A DNA stretch of 64,000 nucleotides, taken from positions 6,363,217 through 6,427,216 of the forward strand of contig JABBOT010000022.1 in the NCBI GenBank assembly GCA_016165875.1. The letters run 5' to 3'. Made by a program: the position numbers and the translations under genes. The stretch is from Acanthopleura granulata (Eukaryota; Mollusca; Polyplacophora; Chitonida; Chitonidae). Below the pieces are notes generated by a model. The model saw only the letters and a program-made list of their open reading frames with translations. It ran no database searches and was not told the origin of the DNA. Positions 22,701 through 31,700 of the stretch are shown here, piece by piece (within the stretch, counting starts at the first letter, position 1; every line of letters starts with the position of its first letter).

Positions 22701-25700
22701 CAACGCTTCCAAAGGACATATTTCCTACATTACTGAAGGAACTGATGGATACCTTGGAACCTGTTGTTGGAGACAACATCGTGAGTGGATTTCGAAAAAC
22801 TGGAATCAAACCAATCGACAAGTCGTTTTAGACCGTCTTCCTACAACTGACCGATCTCCATGAAGTAAGGTGAGTGAAGCGTTTATGGACAGGTTGGAAA
22901 GTCTTCGCTCTGACCAAGGAGAGCCAAAAATGAGCTGGAAGCGTGTTTCTGTTGAGCCAGGGAAGAGAGTTCGTCTGGAAGATTTCATAGAATCGCCCCC
23001 TGCTAAACGACAGAGCATTCCACCTGGAGACTCCACTTTAGATTGTGGCTTCATGTCTACAAGCACAATCAGCTCTGATGATTCAGAATCTCACGATTCT
23101 ACAGAACTGAGTGATGGTGACCATACTGACAACGCCAACAGTGATGACGAACAAGGTGATGATAAAAGTATGTGTGAACAGTCACAGCCGGAATGTAGAG
23201 AATTCCCAGAAACACTATCCCTTGAGGCTGGCAAATGGGTGATTGTGCAGTACAAGGTACGCAGCCGTTTACTGCATTATGTTGGGGAAGTCTTGAATGC
23301 GTGCAATGAAACTGGCGATCAAACGAACAACCAGCTATAGATTTCAATAAACATGTTGAAATCGGCCAACTTCACGGTAAGCAAACCTTGGACCCAGTTT
23401 CGTCTAGCCAATCTCATTTTGTGAAAACGAAAATAACTAACCGGCATGTGTCAGTGTGTCTGACTCGATTTGAGGCTCAGTTGGCTTGGCCGTTGTAACT
23501 GTTTCACAATAGTAGCTCCCTTCATTGTTCACGCAGATATAGCCAGCCTTGCAGCGTCTTTGATCTCTGCACTCATCAACGTCTAGATAATGAAGAAGGG
23601 AAATCAAAACTCACATGGGATAATTTACTATATTTTCAAACAACAAGGGAAAACACGCAACGTGCATGAGACTAGATTTTGATATGGCAAGTTAGAGTTT
23701 TATATCTCCAATTAAGGGTAATTAATATTCACGATTAATCGCACTATTAAGAAAACCAGCAATTTAAAATTACGTGTTTAAATGGACTGTACGACAAACA
23801 AATTCGTGCGTCTTTTTGAATAAAACCACGAGGACTGTAATATATGCACATAAACCGACAAAATCATTGCCTGATAGCCTCTGTGAATCCATATTCCAGA
23901 CTTAATTGATTTACATGTAAGCTTCATTTCTCATAGCTTAACATTCAAATAATCATTTTCCAAAAAGTTACACGTACTAACACACGCACTCTAACCGCTA
24001 AAACTCTCCCCTGTCAATGTAGGCCTACTTCAGTTTCAGTTTTATTCTAACTAATCCTCACACGGCCTTTACATCATGGTTTACGCACACTTGGATAACA
24101 CGAAAAAGTGCAGTGATGTTGGCGGTAATTTATTAGACGTCACTGGTATAGAATTACCCAAACTGCTGTGTGGTTAATAATGGATGATCCGTTACGGAAG
24201 CTAACAACAACACTGGCTAGAGCCCATGCCATTCAACATTCGGTGATTCAGATACTATCCTGTGCAGGAATAAAACACTGAGTACAAACAGTGGAAAATC
24301 ATAGCTCCTCTGATTTTGCATATTTGCTTAGCCTTTGTAGTGTAGCATGTGTCCATCAGATTTTGATTGTAATCTGAACTGAGATTTAGATATAGAGATT
24401 GTCAGCGATTCTTCACCAGTGAGTGATAGGTAAGAAATGCAGAGTCTTGTTCATTTGTCTCTATAATGTGTGTGTTTGTGAAGGGTGTGGTGCTGGTGGT
24501 GGGTGTATTTAACTGTGATGGAGGTGTGGTGCTGGTGATGGGTATATTTAAATGTGATGGAGGTGTGGTGCTGGTGATGGGTGTATTTAAATGTGATGGA
24601 GGTGTGGTGCTGGTGATGGGTGTATTTAAATGTGATGGAGGTGTGGTGCTGGTGATGGGTGTATTTAACTGTGATGGAGGTGTGGTGCTGGTGATGGGTG
24701 TATTTAAATGTGATGGAGGTGTGGTGCTGGTGATGGGTGTATTTAAATGTGATGGAGGTGTGGTGCTGGTGATGGGTGTATTTAAATGTGATGGAGGTGT
24801 GGTGCTGGTGATGGGTGTATTTAAATGTGATGGAGGTGTGGTGCTGGTGATGGGTGTATTTAAATGTGATGGAGGTGTGGTGCTGGTGATGGGTGTATTT
24901 AACTGTGATGGAGGTGTGGTGCTGGTGATGGGTGTATTTAAATGTGATGGAGGTGTGGTGCTGGTGATGGGTGTATTTAAATGTGATGGAGGTGTGGTGC
25001 TGGTGATGGGTGTATTTAAATGTGATGGAGGTGTGGTGCTGGTGATGGGTGTATTTAACTGTGATGGAGGTGTGGTGCTGGTGATGGGTGTATTTAACTG
25101 TGAGGGAGGTTTGCGCTTTGGGGGGCCTTTAACTGTATTACATTGCAAGCATAAGGACGAAGGCATATAGACCATGTATAGGACACATTATTCATATTAT
25201 AAGTGCTGTTATCTCATTGGCTGTAATGAGTTTTATTTGCTGACGGCGCCAGCCTTTAGCTATTCACCGGCTAATTCTAAGTACTTCTAAAGTATAACTA
25301 CGTACGAACTTGAACCAGCGGAAAGCTGAACTGACAGTAATGCCCCTGCAATTTATTTCCTTGTGTATTTATTTATTTATTTGGTTGGTATTTTACGTCG
25401 TGCTTAAGAATATTTCACTTATACGACGGCGTCTAGCATTATGGTGGGATTAAACCTGGCAGGGCCCTGGGAAAACCCACGACCAAGCCGCAGATTACTG
25501 GCAGACCATCTCACGTACGGCCGGAGAGGAAGCCAGCATGAGATGGACATGAACTCAAAGCGACCGCACTGGTGGGAGGCTCCTGGGTCATTACACTGCG
25601 CTAGCGCGCTAACCAACTGAGCCACGGAGGCCCCACCCACCACCTCTGCAATTAAGTTTAATGTACTGCTGACTTCCCATCAGAGATAAATGATATTATA

Positions 25701-28700
25701 GAAACTCTCCGACAACACAATTCTCCCTGTTCTATATTAATGGCTATTTTGGAAACACTTCATGAATATTGTAGTTGATATCATCTCTGGGGCAATCCCT
25801 ACTCAACTCATCTATAACTTCTGCTGAATCTCCAAATATGTATTTTCACCACATCACGTTATCCCATGAATTAGAACATACTGCATACTGCATAACACTT
25901 CTAATTCTTAATATCTTTCGCATAATCAACTTGTATGGGTGCTCATAATTTCCTAACCCGAAATCATATTTGCAATTTTATATCCCTTTATAACACACAA
26001 TCTCTTACCTGCGCACACGAGTGAATAGACATGAAATTGGCACTCAAGACTATAACTGCCACTTCAACTCGTCAAGACCTCTCTCTGGCTCTCATCTTAC
26101 TTTCTTCGTTTCTGTATCATGTTTTGTTTCCTACGGGGTTGTGTTCAGAATACAACATATATTTCTATTTCTTGGGGTGTATAAATCCGAGTTCTTGTGA
26201 ATTGATACTGCCAAAAGTTACACACTTTATGTGGATTTATATTATGTCAGAGATGAAAATGATGGAAAATTAACATGGCTGGCAGGTGAAAGTACCTATG
26301 ACTTTAGCTCTGGCGAGGCTATATATATGTATCTGCACAGTATTAGAAAGTTAAATGTCATGAGGCATATGATCTTTGAGCACGCCAGTATAACTGAAGC
26401 ACACGATAAAGACTTTCCACGTCAAGCTGCTCTCAAAAAACCAAGATGAAAGTCAGTGAACTATTGATGAATTATACAAATAATTCAACATAACTCAACA
26501 ACTGAACCATAAAACAAACAGGAAACCCAATGTCTCCAGCAAACACATCCAGAGCAGAGGAGAGATTCACCAATGGGATTGCAATCAGACTCAACCCAGG
26601 AGGAAGACCTGATGATACTTTGAAAGTGACAGCAACAACACTGGCTTCGTCCCCTGTGTCAAACAGAAACAAGTAAACAGAGAAAAGCTGACCACGGTTG
26701 CCATGATAACGTCTGCTTTATAGTGCATGTATTAAAGAAATCTTCATGTGTAAAACTTCCTTTGAACAAGAAGTTAAATTGTTTCATGGTCATATAAGAG
26801 AATTACAAACCACCCTACAGATAAATACGCCGGAAACAAAAGCACCAGCCACTGAAGCATATCGGCTGGATCAGACATGAGCTGGACCAATAACCCACTG
26901 GCAAATCAGGTAAATGCTGCTACTATGCAGAGCATTCATGTGATCATTGAAATCCAGTCACTGATGATTTCCCAGCAAAGATAAACTTCACGAGCTAACC
27001 CTCTACAGCAAAACAGGCCACGTCCTACAGATTAGAAGTTCTTTTATTCAAGGAGTAATAACCAAAGGATTAATCCCAGGAAGTGACACTAAGGGAGCAA
27101 GATCATGAACATGAAGAGACACCTAGATAACATGAACATAATCAGTAGATCACAATTCAGAGACAATTCTAGGCTTCTGACTGGCCATTCCAACTTGAAC
27201 AAGCTACCTCATTCGTCAAATGGGCAAAGAATATATTTTCAACCTTTGGATAATTTTTCTGTATACAGACGGAATCAAACATACAAGAGTCGGCCACGCG
27301 CGAGGCCATACTTCTCAGGTAACGTGTGACCGTGTGCCAACTATCACAATGCTGCTCTGGTTTTACTCTCTGTGCTGTAGTCGTTCATAGTGTTCCTGCA
27401 TAAAGTGGGATTCTGCTGGTGGACAAAACATCCCCGAGGCCTAGTTCCTTAGCCTTGTGTTCATGATATTGTGTATACACGTGTTAAATGTAATGACAAC
27501 ACAACATTCTGAGTAGTTCTAGACGAGTGGCGTCTAAAAATTGCATTTAACATCACTGTAATTTTTATTTAACTATTTCTGCTTAATCCATGTTGATTGA
27601 GACTGCCTAAGTTGTTACTTCCACGAGCAGTTAGAATAAAACCCTAACTGAGGTAAATTGACAAGAGGCCGGATTTCACGGGTAACATGGTTTTACTCTG
27701 TGCTGTAGTCTTTTACATGTAATACATGATTCGGCCGAAGTAAGCCATATCTTTATTACTTTTTTGCCTAATGAAACAGAACTTTTGATAGATATTAATA
27801 ATACTAACAGACTCAAATTTGTTTTGTCAAAAACAAAGCAAATGGTATGGACATCAATGCTAGATTTCTTTCTTCAGCTGAATCCAGTGTTGCAAAATCT
27901 TTAACCGTGCAAATTAACAAATGTCATATGCCGAACTCTTTTCCAGAAAACCAGTTACATTTATCCCTTTCAAAAGAGGGTCCATGGAGGACTCTCGTCA
28001 AATATCTGTCCTACACACTGTGTCAAAAATCATTGAACGGCATGTGCGTAGCACTTTATATGAAAAAATTCATGTGTGAACCACAGTGGATAATTTCGGT
28101 AAAATGTTCATATATGAACCACGGTGGACATTTTTGGTGATAGGCTTATATGTGAACCACATTTGGGTGATAGGTTCATGCAAGAACCACAGTTTACATT
28201 TTAATAAAAGATTTATGGATAAACCACAGTTTACATTTTGGTAAAGGTTCATGTTTGAACCATAGTGGACAATTTGATGGAAGGTTCATATGTGGACTAC
28301 AGTCGAGATTTTGGCGAAGGCTTCATATGTGAACAAACACAGTGGACAATAGTGATAGTGGTGATTTGATAATGATGATTTGGGTGAACGACAGATGATA
28401 TTCTTGTAGAAAGTTCATGGACGAGGCACAGTGGACAAATCAGTAAAAGGTTCATGTGCGAATCAGGGATGAAATATGTTGAAAGTTTCCTGTGTGAACC
28501 ACAGTGGGAATACTGGTGAGATACTTTTGAGTAAACCATAGTTCACATTCTCGAGAAAGGTTTCTGAACCATAGGTGGTATTTTGGTGAAAGGCACACAT
28601 GTGAACGACATGTGGACATTGTCGTACCAGCCACGATGGACATGTTGCTCATGAGTGCAATATAGTGGACTTTTGGTGAAAGGTTCTTGTGTGAACCACG

Positions 28701-31700
28701 TTGGACACTGCAAGCATAGGTTTCAAGTGTGAACCGCTGCCGTCAGTTTGGTGAAAGATTCATGTGTGAACCACAGAGGACAATGTGGTGAAAGATTCAT
28801 TTGTAAACTGCATTGGACACTCTTGAGGAAGGTCGATAAATGAACAAACGAAGACAATTTTGGTAAAAGGATCATGTGGAACGCACAGTGGGCATTTTGG
28901 TTAATGTATAAGGTATAAATCGCAGGGGACATTTTTGGTGAATGGTACATCCGTGAGTCACAGTTAACACTTTGCTGAATTGTTCATTTGTATACCACAG
29001 AGGATATACTGAAAAAGGGTGGGTATGTGGAAGTGGACATTTTGATGAACAGTTCGTATGTGAACCACGGAGGAATTTTTGGTGAAAGGTTCATATAAAC
29101 CACTCTGGATAAGTTGATGAAACGTTCATGTACAAGCCACAGTTTGCATATCGGTGAAAGGTTCATGTGTGAAATATAGTGGACATCTGTAAAAGGTTCA
29201 TGTTTGGCTCACTATGGACAGAAAAGGATTCCTACCTTGACAAATGTGTGCATTTTTACCTTGAGAGGCGTATTCATCTGAGGAAAGGATCCATAGCTTG
29301 ACAGGTAATTCTGAGAAATGGCTCCTGAAATTAACAGGCGGGTGTATCTGAGGAGTGGGTCCTTACCTTGCCAGGTGTGTGTATCTGAAGAATGGATCCT
29401 TAAAAGCTATGTGCATTTGAGAAGTGATTCCTTACTTTGAGAGACGTTTTCATCTCAGGAATGGGTCTTTACCTTGACAGGTGTATATATCCGAAAAGTG
29501 CATTGTTTTCTTGACAGGTGTATGTATCCGGCGAGTGATAATTTACCATGAGAGGAGTATGTATCTGGGGAGTGAATCCTTTCCTTCACAGGTGTATCTA
29601 TCCGGAAAGTAGATCCTTACCTTGAAAATGGATCCTTAACTAAACAGGTACGTGCAACTTGGGAGTGAATCCTTACTTTGACTGCATATGAAAAGTGGGC
29701 CTTTACTTTGACAGGTGTGTGTATCTGAGGGGCGGGTCCTACTTTGACAAGTGTGATCATCTGAGGAGTGGAACCTGACCTTCACAGGTGTGTGTCTCTG
29801 GGAAGAGGCACCTTTGGTTGACAGACATGTGTGTAAAAGGCATGAATCGTTACCTTGACAGATGTGTGTATTTGAGGAGTGGATCCTTACTTCACAGGTA
29901 TGTGTACTTATAGAGTGGATTCTTACTTTAACAGGTGTGTGTATCTGAGGAGTGGATCCTTACCTTGACAGGTGTGTATATTGGAGGGATGGATCGTTAC
30001 CTTGACATGTGTGTGCAACTGGTGAGTTAATCCCTACATTAACAAATGTCTGCATCTGGGGAGTGGGTCCTTACCTGAACAGGTGTATGCGTCCGGGAAG
30101 TGCATTTTTACCATGACAGGCGTGTGTATCTGTGGAGTGGATCCTTACTTTTACAGGTGTGTGTGGGGGAAGGGGACTTGATCCGTTCCTTGACAGGTGT
30201 ATGTATCGGAGAAATTTATCGTTCCCTTGAAAAGTGTGTTACGTTGCTATGTGTGTGCATCTGAGTAGTGGATCCTTACTTTCACAGGTGTGCGCTCTGA
30301 CGAGTGGATCCTTGCATTGACAAGTGTGCGTAGGTGGGGAGTGGATCCTTATCTTGAAATATGTGTGCTGCCGGTGAGTTAATTCCACCTTAATGGGAAT
30401 GTGCATCTGGAAAGTGAACCCTTACCCTGATATGTGTATGTATCCGGAAAGTCCATCCTTACCTTAAAAGGTGTGTATATATGGCGAGTGAATCCTTACA
30501 TTGACAGATGTGTGTAGTTTTAGATCCTAATATTAGACGTGCATGTGCTATCTTTAGCAAATGTGTGTATCTGGCCAATATAGGCTTGTGAGTTGAGTGT
30601 TCTTTGGGAAAGGATTCTTACCTTGGCAGGTCCCAAGGGCGTTCATAGAGTATCCAGACTTACATTCACACTTGAACGATCCCACCGTGTTGATACAATG
30701 CTCGCTTGCCGCACAGGGTGATGTCGATGCAGCACACTCATCGTTATCTGACAGAGAAACAAGCCATTGCTGGCACAATATAACAACATACTTTGTCTGT
30801 ATCACTATGTATGGTTGACAGTATAACAGCACACTTTAGCCGTAGCACTAGCTTTTACATTACTGTATCTATACTGTCGACATTTCTTTCCTGCAACTGG
30901 CACATCACAAAGAATGGATGTATTATTCCGCTGTTAAAGATGACATTTGCCAGCAGTATAAAGAAATTACATGGGCAGGTTTGGAAACAGAAAGCAGATA
31001 ACATATATATGTCTGACTATGTCATTGTTAAGTAAATATATAGCCAGAAGCAATATATATGAAGATAAACTGACCTAATCCAGAATCTAAATACAGCGTA
31101 AAATACTCGAATCTGCCACACAGAATTACGTCAGTGTATACATTTAGCATATATGTTATATAGTTGCTACACAACCACTACTTTAGATACATAGCCAAAG
31201 TCACTTTTCATTGTAAAATTACGGCAGCTTTAAAGATGTACAAAGCTGAAAAAGCAGTGTAGTGATCATAGTGTAGAGATCATAGTGTAGAGATCATAGT
31301 GTAGTGATCATAGTCCCAGTTTAGCGCATTATGATATTACCTTCACAGTTCAGCTCTTGTCCTGCCCATGGTTCTGTAGAATTAAAGCCCTTTGTACAAA
31401 CGCATGTTCCCATTTTGCCCTTGCAGTAGGTGGAATTTCCACCACAAGGAATTTTGTAATCACATTCTGAAAAGCAAGCAATTTACCTTCATTTTACTTC
31501 AAAAGAAACCCCAGGTTATGATGCCGGGAGGACGATACTTCCAGTGTGAATGCATTAAACAGAAAATAACCCTTAATTCATAGCTTTGCCTACTCTTGAT
31601 GACAGTGGAAATAGTCAACGAAAATAATTGATTAAACGGGTTTTGGAGAACTGCTTATTTAGCTTTATAACAGCCTTTATCTAGTTGACCCACTGAATAC

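Noticed and set aside
24466..25170. 234-codon plus-strand frame
   Set aside because: Antisense of the 39-bp array; Val/Gly/Met/Cys-rich repeat with no signal or domain, opposite to the host gene.
25990..26120. Minus-strand exon ending at the strong donor GCGCAG|GTAAGA (26009)
   Set aside because: In the phase required by neighbouring EGF exons, a stop lies about 60 bp upstream and no acceptor gives the right phase; no EGF cysteines.
28040..30560. Array of small minus-strand frames with MNLSP-type starts
   Set aside because: Translation of the 37-bp units; unit length is not a multiple of three and the frames break constantly.
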